Part shown: one piece after another, positions 1 to 9,031 of the stretch
Position numbering within the stretch: the first letter of the stretch is position 1
Layout of the letters: each line of letters begins with the position of its first letter
Origin: Thioalkalivibrio sp. HK1
Lineage (GTDB): Bacteria; Pseudomonadota; Gammaproteobacteria; HK1
DNA: 47,727 nt
Direction of reading: 5' to 3'
Assembly: GCA_000583135.1 (NCBI GenBank)
Contig: JFBG01000020.1
Span: 1 to 47,727 of the forward strand
Position numbers and translations under genes: made by a program
Notes under the pieces: generated by a model
Databases searched by the model: none
Seen by the model: only the letters and a program-made list of their open reading frames with translations
What the model was told of the DNA's origin: nothing

Positions 1-6
1 CCATCG

Positions 7-822
7 GTGAATCCATCGATGGATTTCATGATCGAGACCCTATCCGAAATGCAATCCGCAACCCCCGCCTCGGAGCGCTGCGCTCCCTCGCCCGATACCC
101 CGCCCGATAGCTCGACCTCGCAAGACAAGACAATCCTTCGCCTAAGCGATCTCTCGGTGAGGCTGACCGCGGCATCGGGTTCGGTGGACGTTCTGCGGAG
201 TATCGATCTCGAATTGTCCGCAGGAGAGACGGTCAGCATCGTCGGTCCCTCCGGAGCGGGCAAGACCACCTTGTTGATGGTGATCGGGGGCTTGGAGCGA
301 CCCTCGAAGGGTCGCATCACGGTTGCGGGCATCGACCTCGCAAGCCTCGACGAGGACGGCCTCGCCGACTATCGGGCGCGGCATGTCGGAATCGTTTTTC
401 AGTCCTTTCATTTGATCCCCACGATGACCGCGCTCGAGAACGTAGCGACCCCTTGCGAGCTGGCGGGAAGGACGGATGCCATCGATCGGGCGCGCGAAGA
501 GCTCGAGTCGGTCGGTTTGGGTCATCGTATCGGGCATTATCCCGGTGAGCTCTCCGGCGGCGAGCAGCAGCGGGTGGCCATCGCTCGCGCCCTGATCAAC
601 CGCCCCTCCTTGCTGCTGGCGGACGAGCCGACGGGAAACCTCGATATCGATACCGGTCGTCAGATCGTGCACCATCTTTTCGCCCGCAGCACTGATCGCG
701 GTGCGACCTTGGTCCTGATCACCCACGAGCCGAATTTGGCGGATCTCTGCTCCCGCACGCTGCGTATGGTCGATGGATGCGTGGTCGATGATCGCGCTTC
801 GATCGACGAGAGCCTTGGTTGA
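7..822 (+). CDS. ybbA: ABC transporter ATP-binding protein, YbbA/LolD type
   Basis: This is the ATPase of a MacB/LolD-class ABC transporter, predicted to energise the permease encoded just downstream. The Walker A motif GPSGAGKT lies at residues 80-87, the signature LSGGE at about 182-186, Walker B LLLADEP at about 202-208 and the switch His at about 240. The GTG at 7 gives 271 residues with a roughly 40-residue non-conserved leader. ATGs at 19, 28 or 49 are equally possible starts, and only six bases lie upstream in the window. The arrangement, an ATPase followed by a permease of about 880 residues, is that of E. coli ybbAP, implicated in export of hydrophobic compounds or lipids. The substrate here is unknown. 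Confidence 0.88.
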   Translation: MNPSMDFMIETLSEMQSATPASERCAPSPDTPPDSSTSQDKTILRLSDLSVRLTAASGSVDVLRSIDLELSAGETVSIVGPSGAGKTTLLMVIGGLERPSKGRITVAGIDLASLDEDGLADYRARHVGIVFQSFHLIPTMTALENVATPCELAGRTDAIDRAREELESVGLGHRIGHYPGELSGGEQQRVAIARALINRPSLLLADEPTGNLDIDTGRQIVHHLFARSTDRGATLVLITHEPNLADLCSRTLRMVDGCVVDDRASIDESLG

Positions 823-914
823 TCCGCCGAGGCGCCCCTTCGTTTTCGCGCATTGCAGCGAACGATCCCGCGCATGATTTTCCTTCGAGCCCCGGTGTCG
901 GGGAGGGCCACGAT

Positions 915-3572
915 ATGACGACCGTACCCGCAATGGCTTGGCGGATCGCCCGGCGCGATTTGCGACCCGGGCTGCGCGGATTGAAGGGATTTCGGGTTTT
1001 CGTGGGTTGTCTTGCCCTCGGCGTGGCGTCCATCACCGGGGTGCAGTCGACCATGAGCGCGATCTTGGGCGGCTTGCGCGATGACGGACGCACGATCTTG
1101 GGCGGGGATATCGTGCTGCGCTCGGTTTATCGGGACCTCGCCGTCGAGGATCGGGCATTCATCGAGACCGAGGCCGCGCGCATCACCCACTTCGTGGAAC
1201 TACGCACGATGGCGCGTCGTTCGGATCGGGTCGAGTCATCCGATACCGGCACCCTCGATCCGGCGGCGGATGCCTCCAACGAGAATTCCCCGGCGGTTCT
1301 CGTCGAACTCAAGGCCGTCGACGATCTCTATCCTCTTTTCGGCACCCTCGAAGCCGTGGATGGCCAAGGACGGGCCTTGTCTTTGGACGACGCCCTTGCG
1401 AATACCGGGCGTGGCTGGGGGGCATTGGTGGATCCGGCGCTGGCGAATCGTCTTGCGCTCGGCGCCGGCGATCGGCTGGTCTTGGGCGATATGACCTTCG
1501 AGGTGCGCGGCACGATCGTGCGAGAGCCCGATCGGGCGTCATCCGGCGGCCCCTTCGGATTCTGGCCGCGGGTGCTCACGAGCGCGCAGGCCATCGAGGA
1601 TTCGCAGCTGGTGCGAGAAGGCAGTCTCATCTATCACCAATACGCCCTGCGACTGGATCCGGAGGGAGCGGCGGAGCCCGGGGATGCATCCGGCAGGCTC
1701 GACGATTCTCGCGAGCGGATCATCGAGCGCTTGCGCGACGAGGGGTGGGGGGTGCGCAGCTACGAGAATGCCGCTCCCGGTATCGAGCGGGCGACGACGC
1801 GCTTGGGTACGTTTTTGAGTCTGGTGGGGTTGACCGCTTTGTTGGTCGGAGGGGTGGGGGTCGGCAATGCGGTGCGGGCGTGGTTGGATAACCGCATCGA
1901 GACCATTGCGGTTCTCAAATGCCTCGGGGCCTCGCGCTCGGTGATTTTCCTCGCTTTGTTTTTTCAGCTGATGGTGATTGCCGCGATCGGCATTCTCGCC
2001 GGACTCGCCCTCGGAGTCATGGCCTCGGTCATGGCGGCGAAGATCGTCGGGGGAATGCTGCCGGTGCCGCTTAAAGTCGGTCTTTATCCCGAGGCGCTGA
2101 TGCTCAGCGCGGCATTCGGGTTGTTGACCGCGATCGCGTTCACCCTCTGGCCTCTTTCGCGGGCGCAACAGACCCCGGCGACGACGCTTTTTCGCGGCGG
2201 GGGGCTCGCCGCCACCCGTGGAGGTCGTCCCCTTCACTTGCTGATGGCCCTGGCGATGGGCGCCGGATTGGCCGGGTTGGCGGCGGTGAGCGCTCAAAAT
2301 CAGGCGTTTGCGCTGTGGTTCATCGCCGGAGCGGTGCTGCTGTTGATCCTCCTGCGCGCGATGGGATGGGTGACGGTGATCGTCGCCTCGGCTTGGAGTC
2401 GTTCGAAGCTATCCAGAACCGGCCGCATCGGAGCGCGATGGCGCATGGCCGTCGCCAACCTCCATCGTCCGGCGAACGCGACTTCGGATACCGTATTGTC
2501 GGTAGGCCTCGGGCTCAGCGTGTTGGTGGCGGTGGCATTGGTGGAGGGAAATCTGCGGCGCGGGATCGTCGATTCCCTGCCCGATGACGCCCCGGCCTTT
2601 TTCTTCGTCGGCGTGGAGTCGAGCAGGGTCGACGCCCTTGAATCCGCCCTCGAATCGGTGGATGGGGCGAGGGATTTCCTGGCCCTGCCCTTCTTGCGCG
2701 GACGCATCGTGCGGGTCAATGGACTCGACCCCCAGCAAGCCCTCGTCGATGACGAGCACGGTTGGCTGATCCGTGGCGATCGCGGCCTTAGCTATTCGGC
2801 GCAGGCCCCGGATGCCAAAGTCGTCGCCGGGCAGTGGTGGCCCGAGGACTATGCCGGCCCTCCCCTCCTCTCGGTGGATGTCGATGTCATCGACGCCTTC
2901 GACCTCGGGCTGGGGGATACGATCACATTGAGCGTCTTGGGGCGCGAGATCACCGCCGAAGTCCGGCATGTGCGGGAAGTCGAATGGGAGGGGATGCGCG
3001 TCGATTTCGCGCTCCTTCTCTCCCCGGAGCCGATGCGTCGCGCTCCCCATAGCGCGGTGGCCACGATCCGCGCCGACGAGGAGGCCGAAGCCCGGATCGA
3101 GCGGTTGCTGGCCGAGGAATTCCCCGAAGTGACCGCAGTGCGGACCCGCGAGGCGATGGCCAGGATCGGCGATCTGATGGGCAGTATCGCGACCGCGGCG
3201 CGCTCCGTGGGGGGGCTGACCCTGCTCGTCGGGGCGCTGGTCTTGGCGGGAGCGGTGGCCGCAGGTCATCGTCGACGCACCTTCGAAAGCGTGGTGCTCA
3301 AGGTGCTCGGGACCAAAAGGCGCGATGTGGCATTGATCCACGGTACGGAGTTCGCCTTGCTCGGTGCGATCACCGGCATATTGGCGGCGCTTGCGGGCAC
3401 GCTGGGGGCGTGGGCCATGGTGACTCGGGTGCTGGATCAGGATTGGATTTTTCTGCCCGGCACGGTCGCGCTGACCATCGCTTTTTGCATGGCGCTGACC
3501 TTGGCCCTGGGCCTGTGGGGGACATGGCGGGCGCTGGGCGAATCGCCCTCCAACTACCTGCGCAATGAATGA
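915..3572 (+). CDS. ybbP: ABC transporter permease, YbbP/FtsX family
   Basis: This is a large FtsX-type permease of 885 residues, partner of the preceding ATPase. I chose the ATG at 915 because it follows a GGGAGGG ribosome site. It begins with MTTVPAMAWRIARRDLRPG, matching the usual ybbP N-terminus, so earlier in-frame starts only add a non-conserved leader. Hydrophobic segments occur near the N-terminus, in a central cluster (FLSLVGLTALLVGGVGVG and the following helices) and in a C-terminal cluster (VGGLTLLVGALVLAGAVAAG and after). That is the duplicated FtsX layout with two large periplasmic domains. The gene follows ybbA closely and is probably co-transcribed. No tesA-like thioesterase is adjacent, unlike in E. 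coli. Confidence 0.88.
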   Translation: MTTVPAMAWRIARRDLRPGLRGLKGFRVFVGCLALGVASITGVQSTMSAILGGLRDDGRTILGGDIVLRSVYRDLAVEDRAFIETEAARITHFVELRTMARRSDRVESSDTGTLDPAADASNENSPAVLVELKAVDDLYPLFGTLEAVDGQGRALSLDDALANTGRGWGALVDPALANRLALGAGDRLVLGDMTFEVRGTIVREPDRASSGGPFGFWPRVLTSAQAIEDSQLVREGSLIYHQYALRLDPEGAAEPGDASGRLDDSRERIIERLRDEGWGVRSYENAAPGIERATTRLGTFLSLVGLTALLVGGVGVGNAVRAWLDNRIETIAVLKCLGASRSVIFLALFFQLMVIAAIGILAGLALGVMASVMAAKIVGGMLPVPLKVGLYPEALMLSAAFGLLTAIAFTLWPLSRAQQTPATTLFRGGGLAATRGGRPLHLLMALAMGAGLAGLAAVSAQNQAFALWFIAGAVLLLILLRAMGWVTVIVASAWSRSKLSRTGRIGARWRMAVANLHRPANATSDTVLSVGLGLSVLVAVALVEGNLRRGIVDSLPDDAPAFFFVGVESSRVDALESALESVDGARDFLALPFLRGRIVRVNGLDPQQALVDDEHGWLIRGDRGLSYSAQAPDAKVVAGQWWPEDYAGPPLLSVDVDVIDAFDLGLGDTITLSVLGREITAEVRHVREVEWEGMRVDFALLLSPEPMRRAPHSAVATIRADEEAEARIERLLAEEFPEVTAVRTREAMARIGDLMGSIATAARSVGGLTLLVGALVLAGAVAAGHRRRTFESVVLKVLGTKRRDVALIHGTEFALLGAITGILAALAGTLGAWAMVTRVLDQDWIFLPGTVALTIAFCMALTLALGLWGTWRALGESPSNYLRNE

Positions 3573-3663
3573 GGGACGGACTTTTCTCGACCTTTCGATC
3601 CCAAGCCTCGGCGCGCGCTCCTTCGAAGCCCTTCGATCGCCTTGACAGGGCTTTCTCTTTTTC

Positions 3664-4473
3664 TCAGGCGATATTCGAAGGGATGCGAGAGAGGGGGTCT
3701 TGTCGGTAATAGGCCATCAGCTGATCGTGGACTGCGGGGTAGCATCCTTTGAGGATGGCCGGGCATTCGAAGAAATATTCGCTGACGACGGCGAAGAACT
3801 CATCCGGACTCTCGGCGGCGTAAGGGTCGATCTGGGTTTCGAGGCCGGCGTCGGTGCGGGCGCAAAAATCCTCGAAGGCGGCGCTGAAATCCCGATACCA
3901 GGATCCCCCGTCCATCCCGGGGTGTAGAAGGGGGAATCCATTGACATCCCCGCTTCTCATATCCAGTTTGTGGGCGATCTCGTGGATCACGACGTTGTAG
4001 CCGCTCTCGAGTTGTCCCGAGGCGAGGATATCGTCCCATGAGAGCACGATCGGCCCTCGTTCCCAGGATTCCCCGCTGCATCGCTCTTCCCATTGCGATT
4101 CGACGCCGGCCTCGTCCACCGCGATCCCCCGGGAGATGAACTCGCCGGGATAGACGATCACCGAACGCCATCCGTCGCAGGCCTCGATGCCGAGATTGAG
4201 CACCGGTAGACAGGCCATCGCGGCCACGATCAGGCGGGCTTCGTCGTCGAGCTCGAGGTTGCCTGCGCCCTCGATGGATTTTCGGCGCAGGAAGGATCCG
4301 GCGAGTCGGCGGAGTTCGAGCGTTTGCGGCTCCGGCAGGGTTGCGATGATCGGAAAATCATCCCGTAGTTTTTGCCATGCGCCATCGTCGATCGAATCCG
4401 GGAGCGCTTTTTCGCGTCGATGATGATCGGGCAGCAGTCTTTCGAATATGCGCATGGCGCCACGGGGAAACAT
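3664..4473 (-). CDS. mtfA: MtfA-type zinc peptidase (Mlc titration factor family)
   Basis: This 269-residue protein belongs to the MtfA/DgsA anti-repressor family. In E. coli MtfA binds the glucose repressor Mlc and has weak metallopeptidase activity. The zinc motif HEIAH is at residues 164-168 within VVIHEIAHKLDMRSGDVNG. A downstream acidic helix, ESPDEFFAVVSEYFFE (about 221-236), supplies the likely third ligand, as in gluzincins. The ATG at 4473 is preceded by GGAGG with a 7-base spacer, which favours it over the internal Met at residue 7. The gene is convergent with ybbP. No Mlc or PTS gene is visible in the window, so the physiological partner is unknown. Confidence 0.88.
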   Translation of the reverse strand: MFPRGAMRIFERLLPDHHRREKALPDSIDDGAWQKLRDDFPIIATLPEPQTLELRRLAGSFLRRKSIEGAGNLELDDEARLIVAAMACLPVLNLGIEACDGWRSVIVYPGEFISRGIAVDEAGVESQWEERCSGESWERGPIVLSWDDILASGQLESGYNVVIHEIAHKLDMRSGDVNGFPLLHPGMDGGSWYRDFSAAFEDFCARTDAGLETQIDPYAAESPDEFFAVVSEYFFECPAILKGCYPAVHDQLMAYYRQDPLSRIPSNIA

Positions 4474-4938
4474 CGAAAATCCTCCAGGAATCGAAAGATC
4501 GAACGCTTGGCCTTTAAGCCCGAGAATATCGCTCGCAATACCATCGGATGGTCATGAAAGGAGCGGGCGGCGGATGATTCGAATCGGCGTTCCCGAGATG
4601 ATCGATCGATGGTGCCGGACTTTCGAACCGGGACTCGAAGATGGCATCGTCGATGGATCCGGTGCCGACGGGGCTTGGGCGAGGATCGTATGATCCCGAT
4701 CATCTCATCGAAGGATCATACGAAGCCTTTTTCCTTTCGCACCCGTAGCCTAAGCCCAAGGGTGCGAAATCGCGCGGCTATCGCGATCGATCGAGCGCAC
4801 GCTCGCAGCTCGGCTTTTTTCGTCGAACCCGACTCGTTCGATCATCCGATGATCGTCGAAGGGCGAAGATCCTTCGAATCCGAGCCGATATCGATCATCG
4901 CCGAGCGGCAACTCGACCACCGCAGGAGGGTTTGAATC
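4474..4938. other. Intergenic region, 465 bp
   Basis: This is a divergent spacer between mtfA and the LarA-like gene. I find no convincing coding sequence. It holds the 10-bp inverted repeat at 4735-4769 and, at its right end, an AGGAGG ribosome site (from about 4923) for the downstream gene. It should contain promoters for both neighbours, but I cannot place good -35/-10 pairs. Confidence 0.6.
4735..4769. repeat. Perfect 10-bp inverted repeat
   Basis: TTTCGCACCC (4735-4744) is repeated in inverse as GGGTGCGAAA (4760-4769) around a 15-base spacer. No T-tract follows, so a classical terminator is unlikely. The position, about 170 bp ahead of the LarA-like gene in a divergent spacer, would suit an operator or a structured leader. 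The repeat is seen directly; the function is inference. Confidence 0.6.
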
Positions 4939-6249
4939 ATGCACAACGATACCCGTTTTTCACTCGATAAAGCGCAGGCGGGAGTGGGGATCGAGGATGC
5001 TCCTGCACTTTTTCGTTTGCGACAACGCTTCTTGCGACCGGTGGAGGATATCGAGGTTGCGGTTGCGCGCGAGATCGCCCCTTTTCTCGAGGGGGTTCGA
5101 AAGGGGCAGCGCATAGCGATCACCGGCTCGAGTCGGGGGATCGTCGATCTGCGTCGGATATTGCGCGCCTGCGTCGATGCTCTGCGCACAGTCGGGGCCG
5201 AGCCCTTCGTGGTTCCGGCGATGGGCAGTCATGGCGGGGCCACGGCCGCCGGTCAGCTACGGGTGCTCGAAGAGACCCACGGCATCGACGAGCGGAGCGT
5301 GGGATGTCCGATCGAATCGGATATGGAGGTGGTGCAGATCGGTACCACATCCACCGGATTCCCGGTGTTTCAAGACCGGCTTTCGTACGAGGCGGATGGG
5401 GTGCTCGTCGTCAATCGCATCAAACCCCATACCGGATTTACCGGTCGGGTGGAAAGCGGTATCTGCAAGATGCTGGTGATCGGGCTCGGCAAGCAGGCCG
5501 GGGCCTCGAGGATTCACCAGCAGGCTTTGCGCGAGGATATGGGTCGCTTGGTGCTCGAATCCACCCGCATCATCGTCGAATCGAAGCGTCCCCGCCTGAT
5601 AGGGGCGATCGCTTTGTTGGAGAACGCTTTCAAGGAAACCGCCTCGGTGCGGGGCATCCCGGTGCACGATTTCGATGCTCTGGTCCAAGCCGAGAGCGAA
5701 TTGTTGGATCAGGCCCGATCGCTTCTTCCGCGCCTGCCTTTCGAATCCATCGACGCCTTGATCGTCGACGAGATCGGAAAGAATATCAGCGGGTCGGGGA
5801 TGGATACCAATATCATCGGCAAGAAGCAAGGGATGGATAGCCCTCGAATCGGGGCGATCTATGTCAGAGGATTGAGCGAGGCCACCCACGGAAATGCGAC
5901 CGGGATCGGCAATGCCGATTTGATCCCGCGCGCCTTGTGGCCCGAGATCGATCTCTCATCGACCTATATGAACGCCTTCACCGCCAAGCGATTGATGATC
6001 GCGCGCATCCCGATGATGGTCGAAAACGAACTCCAAGCCTTGCAAGTGCTGCTCAACTTTCGCGCTCGACAAGCCCCCGATTCCTTGCGCTTGCTCTGGA
6101 TTCGAAACACCTCCGCCTTGGACGAGATGTGGGCCTCGGAATCGTTGCTCGACGAGGCGCAGGCGGATTCCCGGATCGAGGTTTTGAGCCCCCCCGAACC
6201 CCTTGGCTTCGACGATAGCCTGGACTTCGTATTGCCGCCCCGGCCTTGA
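4939..6249 (+). CDS. LarA-like DUF2088 protein (putative nickel-pincer isomerase family)
   Basis: This 436-residue protein resembles the LarA superfamily, whose founder is lactate racemase with a nickel pincer nucleotide cofactor. Recognisable blocks are MGSHGG at 95-100, VNRIKPHTGFTGR at 158-170 followed by Lys177 and IGLGKQAGA, and DEIGKNISGSGMDTN further on. The KPH segment corresponds to the region carrying the cofactor-anchoring Lys and catalytic His in LarA, but I cannot align individual residues with certainty. Cofactor biosynthesis genes larB, larC and larE are not in the window. The reaction and substrate are unknown; members of this branch are usually annotated only as a LarA-like domain. 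The ATG is preceded by AGGAGG with a spacer of about 9 bases. Confidence 0.75.
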   Translation: MHNDTRFSLDKAQAGVGIEDAPALFRLRQRFLRPVEDIEVAVAREIAPFLEGVRKGQRIAITGSSRGIVDLRRILRACVDALRTVGAEPFVVPAMGSHGGATAAGQLRVLEETHGIDERSVGCPIESDMEVVQIGTTSTGFPVFQDRLSYEADGVLVVNRIKPHTGFTGRVESGICKMLVIGLGKQAGASRIHQQALREDMGRLVLESTRIIVESKRPRLIGAIALLENAFKETASVRGIPVHDFDALVQAESELLDQARSLLPRLPFESIDALIVDEIGKNISGSGMDTNIIGKKQGMDSPRIGAIYVRGLSEATHGNATGIGNADLIPRALWPEIDLSSTYMNAFTAKRLMIARIPMMVENELQALQVLLNFRARQAPDSLRLLWIRNTSALDEMWASESLLDEAQADSRIEVLSPPEPLGFDDSLDFVLPPRP

Positions 6250-6503
6250 ATCGACGGAAATCGCTCGGGTCTTTCGGTATTTCAAAAAATCATCGAAATT
6301 CGAAACCGTCGATGCCTTATCGTTCGGCAAGGCCGGCGCCGATGCGCCCCCGACGGGGGATAGGGTTATCATTGCAAGAATGAGACCTTGTGGCGAAGCG
6401 ACGAGGTCGGTGATTTTCTCGCATGCGGGACCGGCGTTTTTTTGCCGATCCCCGCCTCATTTTCGAAGACCGCCTCGTTTTTTCGATCGAAGAGCCAAAA
6501 ATT

Positions 6504-7814
6504 ATGACCAGCGACAATCCCCTTTCCTCCCAAGGCAGTGCGATCACCATCGGTGGCGACGGCACGCTTTCGGTCCCCGATCGCCCGATCATTCCCTATA
6601 TCAGCGGGGACGGCATCGGAGTCGATATCACGCCGGTGATGAAAACGGTCGTCGATGCCGCGGTGGAGCGGGCCTATCGAGGAAGTCGCCGGATCGAGTG
6701 GATGGAGGTTTTTGCCGGGGAGAAAGCCAATTCGTTGACGGGATCCTGGCTTCCGGATGAGACCGTCGAAGCCATGAGGAAATACTTGGTCTCGATCAAA
6801 GGCCCGCTGACCACTCCGGTCGGTGGAGGCATCCGCTCTCTCAATGTGGCGGTGCGCCAGATCATGGATCTCTATGTCTGTCTGCGACCGGTGCGCTGGT
6901 TCGAGGGAGTGCCCTCGCCGGTGCGCCACCCCGAGAAGATGAATATGGTGATCTTTCGGGAGAATACCGAGGATATCTATGCCGGTATCGAATTCGAGTC
7001 CGGTAGTGCCCAATGCGCGAAATTCCTGGAATCGTTCGAGCGGAATTTCCCCGAATCCTTCGCAAAAATTCGCTTTCCCGGCAGTTCCGGCATCGGCATC
7101 AAGCCGGTATCCCAAGAGGGCTCGGCGCGATTGGCGCGGGCCGCGATTCGCTATGCCATCGACAACGGCCGCAAGAGCGTCACCTTCGTCCACAAGGGCA
7201 ATATCATGAAGTTCACCGAGGGCGCTTTTCGCAATTGGGGTTATGAAGTGGCCGACCGGGAATTCCACGATCGAACCTATACATGGGCGAAGTGGCAGCG
7301 GAGCGTGGATCGAAACGGGCAGGAGGCCGCGGATAAAGAGCAGGAAGAGGCTCTCGCCGCCGGCAAGATCCTATGCAAGGATGCGATAGCGGATATCACT
7401 TTGCAGCAGGTACTGTCTCGGCCCGGCACCTTCGACGTGATCGCCACCACCAATCTCAACGGGGATTATCTTTCCGACGCCTTGGCGGCCCAGGTCGGGG
7501 GTATCGGCATCGCTCCGGGGGGCAATATCAACTACGAAACCGGGCATGCGGTATTCGAAGCCACCCACGGCACGGCGCCTTCTTATGCGGGCCGCGATAT
7601 GGTCAACCCCGGATCGCTCGTGCTTTCGGCGGAGATGATGCTGCGTTATATGGGTTGGAAGGAGGCGGCGGATCGGATCGTCGAGGCCATGGACGCAGCG
7701 ATCGCCTCCAAGCAGGTCACTTATGATTTCCATCGATTGATGAAGGATGCGCGCAAGGTATCGTGCTCGGAATTCGGGGGCATCATGGTCGAGAGTATGC
7801 GCGCAAGCGATTGA
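6504..7814 (+). CDS. icd: NADP-dependent isocitrate dehydrogenase
   Basis: This TCA-cycle enzyme oxidatively decarboxylates isocitrate to 2-oxoglutarate with NADP. The 436-residue product from ATG 6504 aligns along its length with E. coli Icd: [14 protein letters not shown] near the start, [49 protein letters not shown] and [18 protein letters not shown]. The serine in [10 protein letters not shown] (Ser112) matches the residue phosphorylated by AceK in enterics, so such control is possible if an AceK exists elsewhere. An in-frame start at 6423 would add 27 residues absent from homologues, so I prefer 6504. It stands alone, convergent with the PuuD-like gene. Confidence 0.96.
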   Translation: MTSDNPLSSQGSAITIGGDGTLSVPDRPIIPYISGDGIGVDITPVMKTVVDAAVERAYRGSRRIEWMEVFAGEKANSLTGSWLPDETVEAMRKYLVSIKGPLTTPVGGGIRSLNVAVRQIMDLYVCLRPVRWFEGVPSPVRHPEKMNMVIFRENTEDIYAGIEFESGSAQCAKFLESFERNFPESFAKIRFPGSSGIGIKPVSQEGSARLARAAIRYAIDNGRKSVTFVHKGNIMKFTEGAFRNWGYEVADREFHDRTYTWAKWQRSVDRNGQEAADKEQEEALAAGKILCKDAIADITLQQVLSRPGTFDVIATTNLNGDYLSDALAAQVGGIGIAPGGNINYETGHAVFEATHGTAPSYAGRDMVNPGSLVLSAEMMLRYMGWKEAADRIVEAMDAAIASKQVTYDFHRLMKDARKVSCSEFGGIMVESMRASD

Positions 7815-7951
7815 TCGCCTCGAATCCCTCGCTCGTTGGCAAGATGGATCGCCGCCATGACAAAGAGCACCGAGGGCGATGATTCGAATCACTTCCTACC
7901 GGAGCTTCGGATGATCGATCCCTCGCCGAAATCCGATCTTCAAGGCGTCCC

Positions 7952-8743
7952 TTAAGTATCCCGCAGACGGGCGCGAGTGCGAGCGGCGCGCCCGAACTCC
8001 TCGAAAAGCCGACGCGAGAGGGTATGCTCTTCCGGCTTCCACTCCGCATGCCATTGCACGCCGACGGTGAAACTGCGATCATCGCGCAGGCGCACCCCCT
8101 CGATCACCCCGTCGTGGCTGGTGGCCTCGACCTCGAGATCGTCGGCCAGTCGATCGATGCCCTGACCGTGCAGGGAGTTCACCATCACTTCCTCTTTTCC
8201 CGCAAGGCGCTCGAAGAGTCCGCCGGGAGTCAAGCGCACCGGATGGCGAAGTCGGAAGATCTCCTCTCGGCTGACATCCTCGCGCTGGGGCATCCGATGA
8301 TCGTCGGTATCCTCCAACAGATGCAATCGGTAGTGCAGCGATCCCCCCAAAGCGACATTCATCTCCTGGATGCCGCGGCAGATCCCTAAAACCGGCACCT
8401 CGGCCGCGATGCATGCCCGCACCATCGTCAATACCACCGAATCCCGCTCGGGGTCGACGATCTCGTCCTCGGGAAAAGCCTCTCCTTGATAATGATGGGG
8501 TTCGATATTCGCCCGCCCCCCGGTGAGAAGTAGCCCATCGATACGGTCGACGAGATCGTCTTTCGCATCCGAATCGAGTCGCGCTCCCGAAGCCGGCAGG
8601 AGGAGGGCCAAGCATCCGGTGAAGCGCTCCACGCAATCGATATTGAGCGATCCGGTTGCGTGGATCGGATAATTCCCCCTTGCGGAGAGCATCGTGCTGG
8701 TCGAGATGCAAACGAGGGGTTTGGTGAATCGCTTGCGCGTCAT
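7952..8743 (-). CDS. PuuD-like class I glutamine amidotransferase (gamma-glutamyl-GABA hydrolase family)
   Basis: This 263-residue peptidase C26/PuuD-family protein probably hydrolyses a gamma-glutamyl amide, as PuuD does for gamma-glutamyl-GABA in putrescine breakdown. The nucleophile is Cys122 in VLGICRGIQEMNVALGG. The other triad members are His232 and Glu234 in GVQWHAEW. The oxyanion-side segment LLLTGGRANIEP (about 71-82) and the VNSLHGQGI block are also typical. No other putrescine-utilisation gene (puuA, puuB, puuC) lies nearby, so the substrate is an open question. It is convergent with icd and divergent from the YeeZ-like gene. Confidence 0.85.
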   Translation of the reverse strand: MTRKRFTKPLVCISTSTMLSARGNYPIHATGSLNIDCVERFTGCLALLLPASGARLDSDAKDDLVDRIDGLLLTGGRANIEPHHYQGEAFPEDEIVDPERDSVVLTMVRACIAAEVPVLGICRGIQEMNVALGGSLHYRLHLLEDTDDHRMPQREDVSREEIFRLRHPVRLTPGGLFERLAGKEEVMVNSLHGQGIDRLADDLEVEATSHDGVIEGVRLRDDRSFTVGVQWHAEWKPEEHTLSRRLFEEFGRAARTRARLRDT

Positions 8744-9031
8744 TCCGATGTCTCCATGCGCGGATAAAAAAGAACGAGGATGCCCGAAGTGGATTCGATC
8801 TTCGATGAGATGGATAAGTGGATGTCTTATAAGATCGTAAGATCGTATGCAGGAAGATCGCAGGTGGTGGAGGGGTATTTTAGACGGCTTGTGAGTCGAT
8901 GATCTCGGCTTTTCGAAGCGCGGCGTCGATTTCGAAGGGGCTTGCTTCGTCGATCTTAAGACTTATGCGATGATCGCCCTTGTCGCCCGCGGCGTAAAGG
9001 CGTCGATCCATTCGAACGATCCGGAGGCGAG

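Noticed and set aside
2409..3341. Long minus-strand frame inside ybbP
   Set aside because: It is antisense to a clear permease gene. His/Arg/Gly-rich shadow frames like this occur opposite most genes here.
4792..4816. CGAGCG/CGCTCG hairpin followed by a T6 run as a terminator
   Set aside because: The palindrome has only a two-base loop, the T run is about ten bases away, and no transcript is expected to end there.
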